Assembly (NCBI RefSeq): GCF_004364245.1
Contig: NZ_SOAV01000001.1
Coordinates: 434,001 to 498,000 of the forward strand
Length of the DNA: 64,000 bases
Source of the DNA: Streptomyces sp. BK208
GTDB lineage: Bacteria > Actinomycetota > Actinomycetes > Streptomycetales > Streptomycetaceae
Reading direction: 5' to 3'
Shown here: positions 25,686-35,285 of the stretch, piece after piece
Layout of the letters: every line of letters begins with the position of its first letter
How positions within the stretch are numbered: the first letter of the stretch is position 1
Made by a program: the position numbers and the translations under genes
The notes under the pieces: generated by a model
Database searches by the model: none
Told to the model about the DNA's origin: nothing
Seen by the model: only the letters and a program-made list of their open reading frames with translations

Positions 25686-26108
25686 GTGTACCACTCAGGA
25701 AACGTCGCTCAGCAGGCGGCCGGCGCCGCGACGGGCCTGCTCGACTCCAAGCCGCAGGACCGGGCCACGGACACGGAGGCCGTCTTCTACCAGCGCTGCA
25801 CCTGGTGCGGGACCGCCATGTACCACCGGGTGCTGTGCCCGGTCTGTCGCGGCAGCGAACTGCGGACCGAACGCAGCGAGGGCACGGGGACGGTGCGGCA
25901 CGCCACGGTGGTGCACCGCAACACCCCCGCGGCGCGCAATGTCTCCCTCATCGAGATGGCCGAGGGTTTCGTGGTGCGCGGCCGGGTCATGGGCCCGCTC
26001 ATCGGCATCCACAGCGGCGACCGGGTGCGGCTGTCCACGGCGAAGGACCCGGTGCGGGGCGAGCCCGTCTTCCAGTTGGTCGACGAGCCGTACCGGGCCT
26101 GGACCTGA
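25686..26108 (+). CDS. Zn-ribbon OB-fold (DUF35-like) protein
   Basis: 140 residues. A rubredoxin-like zinc ribbon with two CxxC pairs (RCTWCGTAMYHRVLCPVCRG, residues about 37-56) is followed by a small beta-rich OB-fold-like region (VRGRVMGPLIGIHSGDRVRL). This is the arrangement of DUF35 proteins, which commonly accompany thiolases and bind acyl-CoA; no thiolase is nearby. GTG start with GGGAG upstream; the open frame extends 29 codons further upstream without a ribosome site. Probably controlled by the preceding TetR protein through the shared motif. Confidence 0.75.
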   Translation: MYHSGNVAQQAAGAATGLLDSKPQDRATDTEAVFYQRCTWCGTAMYHRVLCPVCRGSELRTERSEGTGTVRHATVVHRNTPAARNVSLIEMAEGFVVRGRVMGPLIGIHSGDRVRLSTAKDPVRGEPVFQLVDEPYRAWT

Positions 26109-26115
26109 GGGCCGG

Positions 26116-26523
26116 TCAGCTCCCGGCCGCCGGCCCCGGCGTCAGGGTGATGCGGATGCCCACGGTGCCGTCGAGTCCCCGGCGCAGCCTGCTGCCGAAG
26201 AGGGTGAGCAGGCCGATGACGCCGTACTTGCGGATCAGCAGCTTCCGGTAGCGGGCCGTGGTGGCGGCGTCGCAGATCTCCGCCGTCCCCGGGACCTGGC
26301 CACCGGTCGGCCTGCCGCGCACGTCGCAGGGGCCCACCAGGACGTCGGCGCGGTTGCGGACGCGCTTGACCTTCCAGGAGTCGGCCACCGTCCACACACC
26401 GAGCGCGTCCTCGTCCCGGACGACCCACACGGGGGTGGCGACCGGGGTCCCGTTCTTGCGGTAGGTCGTGACCAGCAGGTACTTGCCGGCGCCGAGCCGG
26501 TCCAGTGACGCGTCGTCGTCCAT
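26116..26523 (-). CDS. PPOX-class F420-dependent oxidoreductase
   Basis: 135 residues, standard size. Split-barrel fold typical of pyridoxamine-oxidase-like proteins: KYLLVTTYRKNGTPVATPVW, then VWTVADSWKVKRVRNRADVL VGP and a C-terminal segment about RYRKLLIRKYG. The RKNGTPVATPVW motif is the one used by F420-binding members. Role likely a small deazaflavin-linked reductase. It converges on the Zn-ribbon gene with seven bases between the stops. The ribosome site is weak. Confidence 0.8.
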   Translation of the reverse strand: MDDDASLDRLGAGKYLLVTTYRKNGTPVATPVWVVRDEDALGVWTVADSWKVKRVRNRADVLVGPCDVRGRPTGGQVPGTAEICDAATTARYRKLLIRKYGVIGLLTLFGSRLRRGLDGTVGIRITLTPGPAAGS

Positions 26524-26607
26524 GGTCCGGGAGTCTAGACCCGGCCCCCGGGCGGGCTCGCCGCGCGCACCGGCTCGCGGCGGGCCGGGCCCGTGGACGT
26601 CCGCGCG

Positions 26608-27789
26608 TCACTCCAGGGCCGCCGCCATCCTCCGCACCGCCTCCGTGAGCACCTCGGGCGAGGTCGCCAGGTTGACCCGTACGTGCCCTGCGCCGCCGCT
26701 GCCGAAGGGGATCCCGGAACTGAGGGCCACCCGGCCGCGGCCCAGGAAGACCTCCGCCGGGTCGTCACCGAGGCCGAGGGGACGGCAGTCGAGCCAGGCG
26801 AGGTAGGTCGCCTGCCCCGCCCGGTGGACGACGCCGGGCAGGTGCTCGGCGAGCAGGGCGGTGAGCAGCCGCCGGTTCTCGTCCAGCCCGGCGAGCACCG
26901 CGTCCAGCCAGGCGGTGCCGTCGCGCAGGGCGGCGGTGTGGGCGAGGACGCCGACGTGGCTCGGCCCGTGCCCGACCTCCTCGGGCATCCGCGCCAGGTC
27001 GGCGGCGGCGCCCGGCCCCGCCAGGGCGAGGGCCGCCTTGAGGCCGGCCAGGTTCCAGCCCTTGGACGCCGACATCAGCGCGAGGCCGCGCTCGGCGCCG
27101 GGCACGCTCAGGTACGGCACGAACCGCGCGTCGGGGGCGGTGACGACGGGCGCGTGGATCTCGTCGGCCACGACCCGGACGCCGTGGCGCTCGGCGAGGG
27201 CGGCGACGTCCGCCAGTTCGCCGGCGGAGTGCACGGTGCCGGTCGGATTGTGCGGGCTGCACAGCAGGTAGGCCGCCCGGCCGCCGCCCGCGACGGCACG
27301 CCGGAACGTCTCTTCCAGCACACCGAGGTCGATCCGCAGGTCCGGGCCGAGCGGCGCCTCCACCACGCGCCGGTCCATGTGTGCGACGAACTGGTAGAAC
27401 GGCGGGTACACCGGCGGGTTGACGATCACCGGGTCCCCGGGTGCGGTGACCAGCTTGAGCATCTCGACGACGCCCAGCATCACGTCGGGCACGATCGCCG
27501 TGCGTTCCACGGCCAGGTCGTCCCAGCCCCACCGCTTGCCGGCGAAGGCGGCCAGGGCCTCGGCGTAGGCGGTCCCGACGGGGTAACCGGTGTCGCCGCG
27601 CTCCATGGCGCCGGTCACGGCGCGCACGACGGCTCCGGCGAGCGGCACGTCCATCTCGGCCACCCACAGCGGCAGTACGTCCGCGGGGTAGGTGTGCCAC
27701 TTCATGCTCGTACGGCGGCGAAGTTCGTCCAGGGTGAGCGCGTGCAGGGGGTTGGGTCCTCCGGACGGGTCCCGCTCGATGCTGGTCAT
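26608..27789 (-). CDS. MalY/PatB family PLP-dependent aminotransferase / cystathionine beta-lyase
   Basis: 393 residues. The PLP-binding Lys is in [12 protein letters not shown], the Asn-Pro-thr motif in [12 protein letters not shown], the Asp/Tyr pair in [10 protein letters not shown], and the N-terminal [16 protein letters not shown] is diagnostic of MalY/PatB rather than of general class I aminotransferases. Likely activity is C-S lyase on cystathionine or related thioethers; a side role as repressor, as in E. coli MalY, is not indicated. Start at [10 protein letters not shown]; the open frame upstream is non-coding by composition. Confidence 0.88.
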   Translation of the reverse strand: MTSIERDPSGGPNPLHALTLDELRRRTSMKWHTYPADVLPLWVAEMDVPLAGAVVRAVTGAMERGDTGYPVGTAYAEALAAFAGKRWGWDDLAVERTAIVPDVMLGVVEMLKLVTAPGDPVIVNPPVYPPFYQFVAHMDRRVVEAPLGPDLRIDLGVLEETFRRAVAGGGRAAYLLCSPHNPTGTVHSAGELADVAALAERHGVRVVADEIHAPVVTAPDARFVPYLSVPGAERGLALMSASKGWNLAGLKAALALAGPGAAADLARMPEEVGHGPSHVGVLAHTAALRDGTAWLDAVLAGLDENRRLLTALLAEHLPGVVHRAGQATYLAWLDCRPLGLGDDPAEVFLGRGRVALSSGIPFGSGGAGHVRVNLATSPEVLTEAVRRMAAALE

Positions 27790-27920
27790 GGGCCCAAGAT
27801 AGGACGCCCTCGCGGACGGGGTGAACACCGCGCGGTCCGCCGCCGTATGGGAGGAGGGCGCTCGACGTCCGGAGCCCCCCGCGGCGGCGACGCCGCGCGG
27901 CCGGGTTCGGGAGCGCACGC

Positions 27921-29267
27921 ATGAGGCACGCACGACGACGCATCGTCCGGCGAGTGGCACGGCTGGCGGCCGTCGGCGGGCTGCTGGTCGGGGGCACGAT
28001 GGTCACCCGGGCGGTGGCGAGCGAACCCCCGGGCGCCTCCCCCGCGCCGCACACGCTCGCGCAGACCGCGTCCGGCGCCGGAGCGGACCTGGTGGCGCGG
28101 CTGGGCACCGACCGTACGGCGGGTCACTGGATCGGCGCCGACGGGCGGCCGGTCGTGGCGGTCACGGACGAGTCCGCGGCGCAGGAGGTGCGGCGGGCGG
28201 GCGCCACGGCGAAGACGGTCCCGCGCAGCATGACCGAGTTGAGGTCGGCGGCCTCGACGCTGCGTGCGGCGCCGCGGGTGTCCGGTACGGCATGGGCGCT
28301 GGGCTACCGGGCGAACGAGGTGGTGGTGCGCGGTGACCGCACGGTCTCCGGGGCCGACTGGTCGCGGCTGACGGACGTCGCCCGTGGCATCGGCGGGTTC
28401 GTCCGCATGGAGCGCACCGAGGGCACCTTCACCACCCGTCTGAACGGTGCGGAGCCGATCCTCTCCACGGCGGGCCGCTGCTCGGCCGGTTTCAACGTGA
28501 CCGACGGCACCAGCGACTTCATCCTGACCGCGGGGCACTGCGGGCCGACGGGTTCCGTCTGGTTCGGTGCCGGCGGAGACGGACGGCAGGTCGGCACGAC
28601 GGTCGCCGGCAGCTTCCCCGGGGACGACTTCTCCCTGGTGCGCTACGCGAACGGCAAGGCCGGCGAGGGCGCCGGCGTGGTGGCGGTCGGCGGCGGCAAA
28701 GGGGTGGCCGTCACGGGGGTGGGTACACCGGCGATCGGCCAGCGGGTGTTCCGCAGCGGGAGCACCAGTGGACTGCGCGACGGCCGGGTGACGGCGCTGG
28801 ACGCGACGGTCAACTATCCGGAGGGCACGGTCACCGGCCTCATCCAGACCGACGTGTGCGCCGAACCCGGGGACAGCGGTGGGCCGATGTTCTCCGAGGG
28901 GGTCGCGCTGGGCGTGACGTCGGGCGGCAGCGGCGACTGCGCCAAGGGCGGTACGACGTTCTTCCAGCCGCTGCCGGAGGCCATGAAGTCGCTCGGGGTC
29001 CGGCTCGTCGTCTCCGGCGGGCCGGGAGGCACCGCGGGCACCTCGGCGACCTCGGCACCGGGTGCGGCGGCGCCGGGTGCGTCGGCAGCGGTGACGGGAG
29101 GCGTCTCGGGTCCGCCCCTGCTCGCCCGGCTCACGGACCGCAGGAACGTCGGGCCCGGGCTGCTGGTCGTGGCGGGCAGCCTGGTGGCGCTGGTGGCCAC
29201 GCGGTGGATCCGTACGGAACGGGACCGCAAGGCCTACCGGCGGCACTACTCGGCGACGTGGGGATGA
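27921..29267 (+). CDS. Streptogrisin-like serine protease with C-terminal membrane anchor
   Basis: 448 residues. Arg-rich N terminus and signal peptide (1-about 34), a propeptide (about 35-180), then a chymotrypsin-like S1 domain: His in TAGHCGPTG, Asp in GDDFSLVRY, Ser in EPGDSGGPM. After residue about 365 comes a Gly/Ala/Ser-rich linker, a transmembrane helix ([19 protein letters not shown]) and a basic tail. So the protease is probably tethered outside the cell, unlike free streptogrisins. It shares [20 protein letters not shown] with the protease at 41459-42763. ATG with GGGAG upstream. Confidence 0.88.
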   Translation: MRHARRRIVRRVARLAAVGGLLVGGTMVTRAVASEPPGASPAPHTLAQTASGAGADLVARLGTDRTAGHWIGADGRPVVAVTDESAAQEVRRAGATAKTVPRSMTELRSAASTLRAAPRVSGTAWALGYRANEVVVRGDRTVSGADWSRLTDVARGIGGFVRMERTEGTFTTRLNGAEPILSTAGRCSAGFNVTDGTSDFILTAGHCGPTGSVWFGAGGDGRQVGTTVAGSFPGDDFSLVRYANGKAGEGAGVVAVGGGKGVAVTGVGTPAIGQRVFRSGSTSGLRDGRVTALDATVNYPEGTVTGLIQTDVCAEPGDSGGPMFSEGVALGVTSGGSGDCAKGGTTFFQPLPEAMKSLGVRLVVSGGPGGTAGTSATSAPGAAAPGASAAVTGGVSGPPLLARLTDRRNVGPGLLVVAGSLVALVATRWIRTERDRKAYRRHYSATWG

Positions 29268-29336
29268 CCGGAGCCGGGACGAGGGCCGGGTCCGTGGTGT
29301 GCGGCGGCGGGCCGGGGACGAGGAGCGTGGCCGCGG

Positions 29337-29510
29337 TCAGGCGGCGTTCACGGGCTCCGGGGCCGCGTGGGCCCACTCCATGACGAGCCGCTGGTACTCC
29401 GCACGCTGCTCGACGCTCAGTGTCCCGCCCGACCGGCGCCACAGGGCCCGGATCTCCTCGTTGACCTCGGCAGCCGATCGCTCGGAGGAGGGTTCAACAG
29501 TGGTGGACAT
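29337..29510 (-). CDS. Small conserved protein, function unknown
   Basis: 57 residues, MSTTVEPSSERSAAEVNEEI then a helical segment (RALWRRSGGTLSVEQRAEYQ, RLVMEW). Compact, charged, no membrane segment. Codon third positions and length fit a real small gene; the ribosome site is weak, and an ATG four codons earlier is an alternative. It converges on the membrane-anchored protease. The following gap (29511-29749) shows no gene; it has TTGACA on the leftward strand but no convincing -10. Confidence 0.6.
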   Translation of the reverse strand: MSTTVEPSSERSAAEVNEEIRALWRRSGGTLSVEQRAEYQRLVMEWAHAAPEPVNAA

Positions 29511-29749
29511 GCTGTGAAGCATACGGGCCCCGGCGTGAAGACGATGTGAGTAATCGCGAGCCAAACGGACATAACGGACCGTGTCGCTGATCACGTCGAT
29601 CCCGTCATCTGTCAAGACCTGCGGGCGAGTTCGATCCCACCCGATGTGTCGTGCCGCACACGGCCGGCTCTTCACGAGCGTTCCGCCGCCGAAGGTGAGC
29701 ACGGGCCGCCGGTACGGGCGCCGCGGCGTGAGCCGGGCGCCCGTGTCCG

Positions 29750-30448
29750 TCAGGTGCCCGGCTTGCGGCCGTACACGTAGACGTCGTCGCCGTTCTTCAG
29801 CAGCGACCAGTACTTCTTGGCGTCGGTCTTCGTCATGTTGACGCAGCCGTGCGAGCCCGGCGGGTTCCACATGCTGACGCCGACGGAGTGGAAGGCCTGG
29901 CCGCCGTCGAAGAACTGGCTGTAGGGCATCGCCACGTGGTAGATCGTCGAGACGTGGTCGATGTGGCGCCAGTAGACCTTCTTCAGACCGGTGCGGGTCT
30001 CGTAGCCGTTGCGTCCGGTGCGGACCGGGACCGGCCCGTACACCAGCTTCTTGCCGTCCTGGATCCAGCTCAGCTGGAGGCTGAGGTTCACACAGGCGAT
30101 ACGGCCCTTGTTCGTCGGGCACTTGCCGGACTTGTTCGGGTTCTTCCCGACCGCCTTCTGCTTCGTCATGAGATCCATCACCCCCCAGGTGACGGGGCCC
30201 GCGTAGCCGGCGTTGGGCTGGATGCCGTGCTTGGTCTGGAAGGCGCGGATGGCCTTGCAGTCGGCGGTGGACTGCTTTCCGTCGGCCGTGCGGCCGAGGA
30301 ATTTCTCCACCTTCTTCTGGTACGGGCCCGCTTTCGCGGTGCAGCTGCTCGCGGCCTGGGCCGGTGCGGCCGTGAGCGCGAGTGTGAGCGGTGCCACCAG
30401 TGCGGTGACGGCGAGTGCGACGGCTCCCCGTCTGCGTGTGTCCCCCAT
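29750..30448 (-). CDS. Secreted L,D-transpeptidase (YkuD-type)
   Basis: 232 residues with a signal peptide ending at APAQAASSC. A PG-binding-like helical region with paired Cys (about 35-110) precedes the YkuD catalytic domain, whose motif is FHSVGVSMWNPPGSHGCVNM: catalytic Cys in SHGCVNM with the supporting His. Such enzymes cross-link peptidoglycan 3-3 or attach proteins to it outside the membrane. Translation start ATG with AAAGG at long spacing. The 154 bases upstream presumably hold the promoter. Confidence 0.87.
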   Translation of the reverse strand: MGDTRRRGAVALAVTALVAPLTLALTAAPAQAASSCTAKAGPYQKKVEKFLGRTADGKQSTADCKAIRAFQTKHGIQPNAGYAGPVTWGVMDLMTKQKAVGKNPNKSGKCPTNKGRIACVNLSLQLSWIQDGKKLVYGPVPVRTGRNGYETRTGLKKVYWRHIDHVSTIYHVAMPYSQFFDGGQAFHSVGVSMWNPPGSHGCVNMTKTDAKKYWSLLKNGDDVYVYGRKPGT

Positions 30449-30602
30449 GGCCGGTCATGCCTTTCGCGTCGAGGCGGTGCGCTGGGCGGAAGGTCGCCTT
30501 CGTGCGATCCCCGCCTGCTAGACCGCCGTCCGGCCGCAATGGTTGCGCACCGTCGGCCGCCGCGACGAAACAGTGACAAAGGCCACCGGACGCTCCGATC
30601 CG

Positions 30603-31412
30603 TCAGTCCGTGCCGCCCGGCGCTCTCACGGCCTGCCGGAAGCCGGTGTTGACCGCGGTCAGGCCGCCGTCGACCACGAGGGTGGTACCGGTCACCCAGG
30701 ACGCGTCGTGCGAGGCGAGGAAGGCGACGGCCGCAGCGATGTCCTCGGGCTCGCCGACCCGCCCCAGCGGGTACTGCCCCCGGACCGCCTCCAGGTCCTC
30801 GTCCCGCCCCTCCCAGGCCGTGGTGCGCACCGTGCCCGGCGTCACGAGGTTGACCCGTACACCGCGCGGCGCCGCGTGTCCGGCGAGCGTGCGGGTCAGC
30901 GAGGCGAGCCCCGCCTTGGCCGCGCTGTAGGCGTGGTTGCCGAAGTCCTGGATGCCGTTGACCGAGCCGATGCTCACGATCGCGCCGCGTCCCGAGGCGG
31001 CGAGGTGCGGCAGCGCCGCCCGGCAGCAGCGGTAGGCGCCGGTGAGGGTGACGTCGAGGTCGCGGGCCCAGACCTCGTCGGGCTCGTCCTCGAAGAGCGG
31101 GGCGTCGGGCGCGCAGGCGTAGGCGTTGTTGACCAGGACGTCCAGCCCGCCGAAGGTGTCCACGGCGTGCGCCACGGCGGCCTCCACGGACGTGCGGTCC
31201 CGCACGTCGCAGGCGAACGCCTCGACGGCGAGGCCTCCTTCGGCCGGATCCGTCATCCGCGCCGCGGCCCCTCGTGCCGCGTCGAGGTCCACGTCGGTCA
31301 GCAGCACCCGGGCCCCCTCCGTGGCGAGCCGGTGTGCGACGGCCGCGCCGATGCCCCGGGCGGCGCCCGTCACGAGTGCCGTGCGGTCGGTGAAACGCCT
31401 GGTGTCCGTCAT
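30603..31412 (-). CDS. Short-chain dehydrogenase/reductase (classical SDR)
   Basis: 269 residues. Cofactor motif TGAARGIG, structural NNAY (VLVNNAYACAP), catalytic Ser in SIGSVNGIQDFGN and YxxxK as AYSAAK, then PG motif VTPGTVRT. Asp at the end of strand two (LLTDVD) suggests NAD preference. Substrate unknown. Start ATG with a weak ribosome site; an upstream in-frame ATG 27 codons earlier overlaps the divergent gene at 31459 and is less likely. Confidence 0.85.
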   Translation of the reverse strand: MTDTRRFTDRTALVTGAARGIGAAVAHRLATEGARVLLTDVDLDAARGAAARMTDPAEGGLAVEAFACDVRDRTSVEAAVAHAVDTFGGLDVLVNNAYACAPDAPLFEDEPDEVWARDLDVTLTGAYRCCRAALPHLAASGRGAIVSIGSVNGIQDFGNHAYSAAKAGLASLTRTLAGHAAPRGVRVNLVTPGTVRTTAWEGRDEDLEAVRGQYPLGRVGEPEDIAAAVAFLASHDASWVTGTTLVVDGGLTAVNTGFRQAVRAPGGTD

Positions 31413-31458
31413 GGGAGCGACCGTACTGCCGCGGTGATCGCGGGGGTAGCGTGCGGCC

Positions 31459-31998
31459 ATGTCCGTGTTCCTGCAGCAACTCCCCGCGCTCATAGGTGTC
31501 GTGATCGGCGCCCTCGGTTCCTACCTCGCCGTGGTGCGCAGTGACCGTGCCCGGTACGACCGTGAGACGGCGGCCCGCTGGGAGGAGCGCAGGCTCGCGG
31601 TGTACGCCGACTACGCGCGGGCCCTGAAATCCTCCGTCACCCTGGCGTACCGCGTCGCCGCACACTTCGGCAACGACCCGCACCCGCACCCGCTGACTCC
31701 GCGGGAGGCGGCGCCGTCCCAGGCCGAGGCCGTCGTCGCCCGGGATCCGGCCGGGGAGGCACTGCTCCTGCTGGGCAGCAAGGACGTGGTGGACAGGGCG
31801 CGGGTCTGGGTGGTGGCGGTGATGGACATGGAGCGCTTCCTGCGCGAGGAGACCCGCGACCCGGAGGCCTGGCGGACCCTGCTGGAGGAACAGCGCACCG
31901 CGCGCGAGGGCTACTACGCGGCGGTGCGCGAGGACCTGGCCCTGCCGCCGGGGCACGGCGCCCGCTGGTCGCTGCCGCCCGTCAGCGGTACCCCGTGA
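31459..31998 (+). CDS. Hypothetical protein with one N-terminal membrane helix
   Basis: 179 residues. An N-terminal helix (LPALIGVVIGALGSYLAVV) is followed by a soluble, Arg/Glu/Ala-rich helical domain (RYDRETAARWEERRLAVYAD). This is the layout of a frequent actinobacterial membrane-anchored coiled protein of unknown role. Start 46 bases from the divergent SDR start, and the last 17 bases overlap the end of the next leftward gene. Confidence 0.7.
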   Translation: MSVFLQQLPALIGVVIGALGSYLAVVRSDRARYDRETAARWEERRLAVYADYARALKSSVTLAYRVAAHFGNDPHPHPLTPREAAPSQAEAVVARDPAGEALLLLGSKDVVDRARVWVVAVMDMERFLREETRDPEAWRTLLEEQRTAREGYYAAVREDLALPPGHGARWSLPPVSGTP

Positions 31999-32908
31999 CG
32001 TCGGCCGGCTTGTCGGGGTCCTGGACCTCGACGAGATAGCGCCAGGCGTCCGGACGGCTGCCGTCGAGGTCGGTGAAGCCGTACTCCTGGGCGAGGGCGC
32101 CGCTGGACAGGGACTGCCCGTTGAAGCGTGCCACGGCCGGGTCGGCGGCCAGGGCGGTGACCGCGCGGCCCACGTAGCGGGGTGTCTCGGAGATGGCGAA
32201 GTGCGGGACGCGGTCAAGGGCGTCGCGCCAGTTCTCCTCGCGTACGCCGAAGTGGTCGAGCATCATCTCCGAGCGCATCCAGCCGGGGGTCAGCGCGAGC
32301 GCCGTGGCGCCGCGCGGTCCCAGTTCGTGACCGAGGGAGAAGGCCATGCGCAGGACGGAGGTCTTGGCGAGGTCGTAGAAGAAGCTGTTGCGGTAGTGGT
32401 CGCGGTTGTAGGCGTCGGTGCCGTCGGTGACCTCGACGACCAGTCCGCCCGGACGGCGCAGCAGCAGCGGCAGGGCGTGATGGCTGGTGACGGCGTGGGT
32501 CTCGACGGCGAGCCGCAGCAGCCTCAGGCCCTTGTCGAGGTCGTGCTCCCACACCGGGCTGTCCCACTCGAAGAGGTGCTCGCCGCCCCAGATGTCGTTG
32601 ACCAGGACGTCGAGGCGGGCCTGTTCCCGGGCGATGCGGTCGACGAGGGTGGCGACCTGCGCCGGGTCGAGGTGGTCGGTGGGCACGGCGATGCCGCGGC
32701 CGCCGGCATCGGTGACCAGGTCGGCGGTGTCCTCGACGGTCTCGGGGCGGTCGTATTCCGAGCGCCGCGCACGGGTGCTGCGGCCGGTGACGTAGACGGT
32801 GGCGCCGGCCGCGCCCAGTTCGACGGCGATGCCCCGTCCCGCGCCGCGGGTCGCCCCGGCGACCAGTGCGACCCTGCCCGCCAGCGGACCCTTCGGTGAC
32901 CCTGCCAT
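31982..32908 (-). CDS. SDR family oxidoreductase, atypical active site
   Basis: 308 residues. Cofactor motif AGATRGAGRGIAV, and NAG replaced by VLVNDIWGGE. Tyr and Lys fall in SFFYDLAKTSVLRM in the YxxxK position, with GWMRSEMMLDHFG beyond. The family (SDR with WGG in place of the NNAG motif) is common in actinobacteria with unknown substrates. GGGAG precedes the ATG. A hairpin at 32935-32960 separates it from the MBL gene. Confidence 0.82.
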   Translation of the reverse strand: MAGSPKGPLAGRVALVAGATRGAGRGIAVELGAAGATVYVTGRSTRARRSEYDRPETVEDTADLVTDAGGRGIAVPTDHLDPAQVATLVDRIAREQARLDVLVNDIWGGEHLFEWDSPVWEHDLDKGLRLLRLAVETHAVTSHHALPLLLRRPGGLVVEVTDGTDAYNRDHYRNSFFYDLAKTSVLRMAFSLGHELGPRGATALALTPGWMRSEMMLDHFGVREENWRDALDRVPHFAISETPRYVGRAVTALAADPAVARFNGQSLSSGALAQEYGFTDLDGSRPDAWRYLVEVQDPDKPADVTGYR

Positions 32909-32934
32909 GCCCGGCTCCCGTTCTCTCCTCGGCC

Positions 32935-32960
32935 CCCGCACGGGATCGGTCCCGTGCGGG
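32935..32960 (-). terminator. 11-bp hairpin terminator after the MBL gene
   Basis: CCCGCACGGGA, loop TCGG, TCCCGTGCGGG, perfect. It lies 97 bases past the MBL stop and 27 bases before the SDR start, so it probably ends the two-gene formaldehyde-oxidation transcript and separates it from the SDR gene. Confidence 0.6.
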
Positions 32961-33056
32961 CGATGTCGTGTTCGAGGGTGCCCGGGAAGCCGGACATCTT
33001 CTGTCACCTTTCACCGCGTGTCCGGGTCGCTCTCGGCGGTGCGCGTCCCGGGCGGG

Positions 33057-33686
33057 TCAGTGACCGCGGCTGATCCACTCCTCCAGGTGCGGGGCCTCGG
33101 CGCCGATGGTCGTGGGATCGCCGTGGCCGGTGCGCACCTGCGTCTCGGGCGGGAGGACGAGCAGCCTGTCGCGGATCGAGTCGATGATGGTCGGGAAGTC
33201 GGAGTACGAGCGGCCGGTGGCGCCGGGTCCGCCCTGGAAGAGGGTGTCGCCGGTGAAGACGGTGCCGAGGCCGGGGTCGTGGAGGCACACGGCGCCGGGT
33301 GCGTGGCCCGGGGTGTGCAGGACGGTGAGGTCGGCGCCGGCCGCCTCGATGACGAGGCCGTCGGTCAGCCACGCGTCGGGGTTCCGGTCGGGGTGGGTCT
33401 GCCGCCACAGGGGCAGGTCGTCGCGGTGCAGCCAGATGGTGGCGCCGGTGCGCTCGGCGAGTGCGGGCGCCGCGTTGACGTGGTCGTTGTGGGCGTGGGT
33501 GCACACGATGGCGGTGAGCCGGCGCTCGCCCACCGCTTCGGCGATCGCGTCGGCGTCGTGGGCGGCGTCGATGACGACGACCTCGTGGTCGTCGCCGACG
33601 AGCCAGACGTTGTTGTCGACGTCCCAGCTCCCGCCGTCGAGGCTGAACTGGCCCGAGGTGACCAGGCGTTCGATGCGGGGGGCCAT
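33057..33686 (-). CDS. MBL-fold metallo-hydrolase partner of the dehydrogenase
   Basis: 209 residues. Zinc motif THAHNDH, then HTPGHAPG, FTGDTLF and a final RTGHGDPTTI, all metallo-beta-lactamase-fold features. The ATG overlaps the stop of the mycothiol-linked dehydrogenase gene (ATGA). In actinobacteria this pairing is recurrent and the hydrolase is thought to act on the S-formyl-mycothiol product of formaldehyde oxidation; that role is inferred from the pairing. Confidence 0.85.
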   Translation of the reverse strand: MAPRIERLVTSGQFSLDGGSWDVDNNVWLVGDDHEVVVIDAAHDADAIAEAVGERRLTAIVCTHAHNDHVNAAPALAERTGATIWLHRDDLPLWRQTHPDRNPDAWLTDGLVIEAAGADLTVLHTPGHAPGAVCLHDPGLGTVFTGDTLFQGGPGATGRSYSDFPTIIDSIRDRLLVLPPETQVRTGHGDPTTIGAEAPHLEEWISRGH

Positions 33687-34774
33687 CAGAGCACCACCAC
33701 CGAACGCAGCACGTCGCCGGCGTGCATCCGGTCGAAGGCCTGCTCGACCTCGTCGAGGCGGATGGTCTCGGTGACGAACTTGCCGAGGTCCAGGCGTCCT
33801 TGCAGGTGGAGGTCGACGAGCATCGGGAAGTCCCGGGAGGGCAGGCAGTCGCCGTACCAGGACGACTTGAGCGAGCCGCCGCGGCCGAACACGTCCAGGA
33901 GCGGCAGCTCCAGCTTCATCTCGGGGGTCGGTACGCCGACGAGGACGACGGTTCCGGCCAGGTCGCGGGCGTAGAAGGCCTGCCGGTAGGTCTCGGGGCG
34001 GCCGACGGCCTCGATGACGACGTCGGCGCCGAAACCGCCGGTCAGTTCGCGGATCGCCTCGACGGGGTCGGTCTCGCGGGAGTTGACGGTGTGGGTGGCG
34101 CCCATGCCCCGGGCGGTCTCCAGCTTGCGCGCGTCGATGTCCACGGCGATGACCTTCGAGGCGCCCGCCAGGTGCGCCCCGGCGATCGCCGCGTCTCCGA
34201 CGCCGCCGCAGCCGATGACGGCGACGGTGTCGCCGCGGGTGACGTTGCCGGTGTTGAGGGCGGCGCCGATGCCGGCCATCACGCCGCAGCCCAGCAGCCC
34301 CGCCACCTCGGCCGGGACGGCCGGGTCGACCTTGGTGCACTGTCCGGCGGCGACCAGGGTCTTCTCGGCGAAGGCGCCGATGCCGAGGGCCGGGGAGAGT
34401 TCCTGGCCGGTCGAGGCCAGGGTCATCTTCTGCTCGGCGTTGTGGGTGTCGAAGCAGTACCAGGGGCGGCCGCGCAGACAGGCCCGGCACGAGCCGCACA
34501 CGGCACGCCAGTTGAGGATCACGAAGTCGCCCGGGGCGACGTCGGTGACACCGGCGCCGACCGATTCCACGACGCCCGCGGCCTCGTGCCCGAGCAGGAA
34601 GGGGTAGTCGTCACTGATGCCGCCCTGCTTGTAGTGCAGGTCGGTGTGGCACACCCCGCAGGCCTGGATCTTGACCACGGCCTCGCCCGGGCCGGGGTCC
34701 GGCACGACGATCGTCTCGATCCGCACCGGTTCGTCCTTGCCCGGTGCGATCACGCCGCGTACTTCCTGCGCCAT
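33686..34774 (-). CDS. S-(hydroxymethyl)mycothiol dehydrogenase-like zinc alcohol dehydrogenase
   Basis: 362 residues, the size of class III actinobacterial formaldehyde dehydrogenases. Catalytic-zinc Cys in [12 protein letters not shown] and His in [14 protein letters not shown], structural-zinc cluster with [15 protein letters not shown], dinucleotide loop [10 protein letters not shown]. The enzyme oxidises the mycothiol-formaldehyde adduct with NAD, mycothiol being the actinobacterial thiol. It starts a two-gene unit with the MBL gene. ATG follows GGAAGGGG; the frame opens 13 codons earlier. Confidence 0.85.
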   Translation of the reverse strand: MAQEVRGVIAPGKDEPVRIETIVVPDPGPGEAVVKIQACGVCHTDLHYKQGGISDDYPFLLGHEAAGVVESVGAGVTDVAPGDFVILNWRAVCGSCRACLRGRPWYCFDTHNAEQKMTLASTGQELSPALGIGAFAEKTLVAAGQCTKVDPAVPAEVAGLLGCGVMAGIGAALNTGNVTRGDTVAVIGCGGVGDAAIAGAHLAGASKVIAVDIDARKLETARGMGATHTVNSRETDPVEAIRELTGGFGADVVIEAVGRPETYRQAFYARDLAGTVVLVGVPTPEMKLELPLLDVFGRGGSLKSSWYGDCLPSRDFPMLVDLHLQGRLDLGKFVTETIRLDEVEQAFDRMHAGDVLRSVVVL

Positions 34775-34904
34775 GGTCCTGACCCCTTCCTCGGCCGTCC
34801 AGCGTTCCCCCAAACCCTACGCGCAAGTGATCGTGAAGCGGCAGGTGGCGGGGCGGTTCGCGGGGTACGGCAGGCCGCCCGCACGCCGGTGGTCCGTGGG
34901 CACG

Positions 34905-34967
34905 CGCCGGGACCCGGGTGACCGGCGATCCGCTGTACGCGGAGCCGAGGTCACCCGGGTCCCGGCG
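34905..34967 (-). terminator. 19-bp hairpin terminator
   Basis: Arms 34905-34923 and 34949-34967 are perfectly complementary (containing GACCCGGGTGACC / GGTCACCCGGGTC) with a 25-base loop. It lies 34 bases past the stop of the small secreted protein gene. Confidence 0.7.
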
Positions 34968-35000
34968 GCCGGCGGGCGCCGGTGCGGGTCGCCGCAGGCG

Positions 35001-35285
35001 TCAGCCCAGGGCCGGGACGGCGCCGAAGAGGGGCGCCGCCAGGCCGGTGACCTGCTGGAGCTGTTGCAGGTCGCTCAGCCGGTTGAGCTGCTGCGAGGGG
35101 AGCGGCATGCGGGCCCGGTCCTCGGCGGGCATGTCACCGACCGCGAGTGAGTCGAGGGTGTTCGTCACGCTGAGTTTCTCCGTGCCCAGCGGGCCCCCGC
35201 CGGCCGCGCTCGCCATCGGGACGGCGAGACCGGTGACACCGGCGGCGAGCCCGACGACGGCGACGATACGTCGTGTTGAGATCAT
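35001..35285 (-). CDS. Small secreted protein, function unknown
   Basis: 94 residues. A signal peptide (MISTRRIVAVVGLAAGVTGL, cleavage near MASAAGG) precedes a 60-residue mature part with LGTEKLSVTNTLDSLAVGDM and a Gln/Leu-rich end. No Cys. Similar small secreted proteins are common in Streptomyces. GGAG lies at long spacing before the ATG. A strong hairpin follows at 34905-34967. Confidence 0.7.
   Translation of the reverse strand: MISTRRIVAVVGLAAGVTGLAVPMASAAGGGPLGTEKLSVTNTLDSLAVGDMPAEDRARMPLPSQQLNRLSDLQQLQQVTGLAAPLFGAVPALG

Noticed and set aside
29600..29660. tRNA-like sequence around GTTCGATCCCAC
   Set aside because: The T-loop-like words are present, but no matching acceptor stem, D arm or anticodon arm could be drawn.
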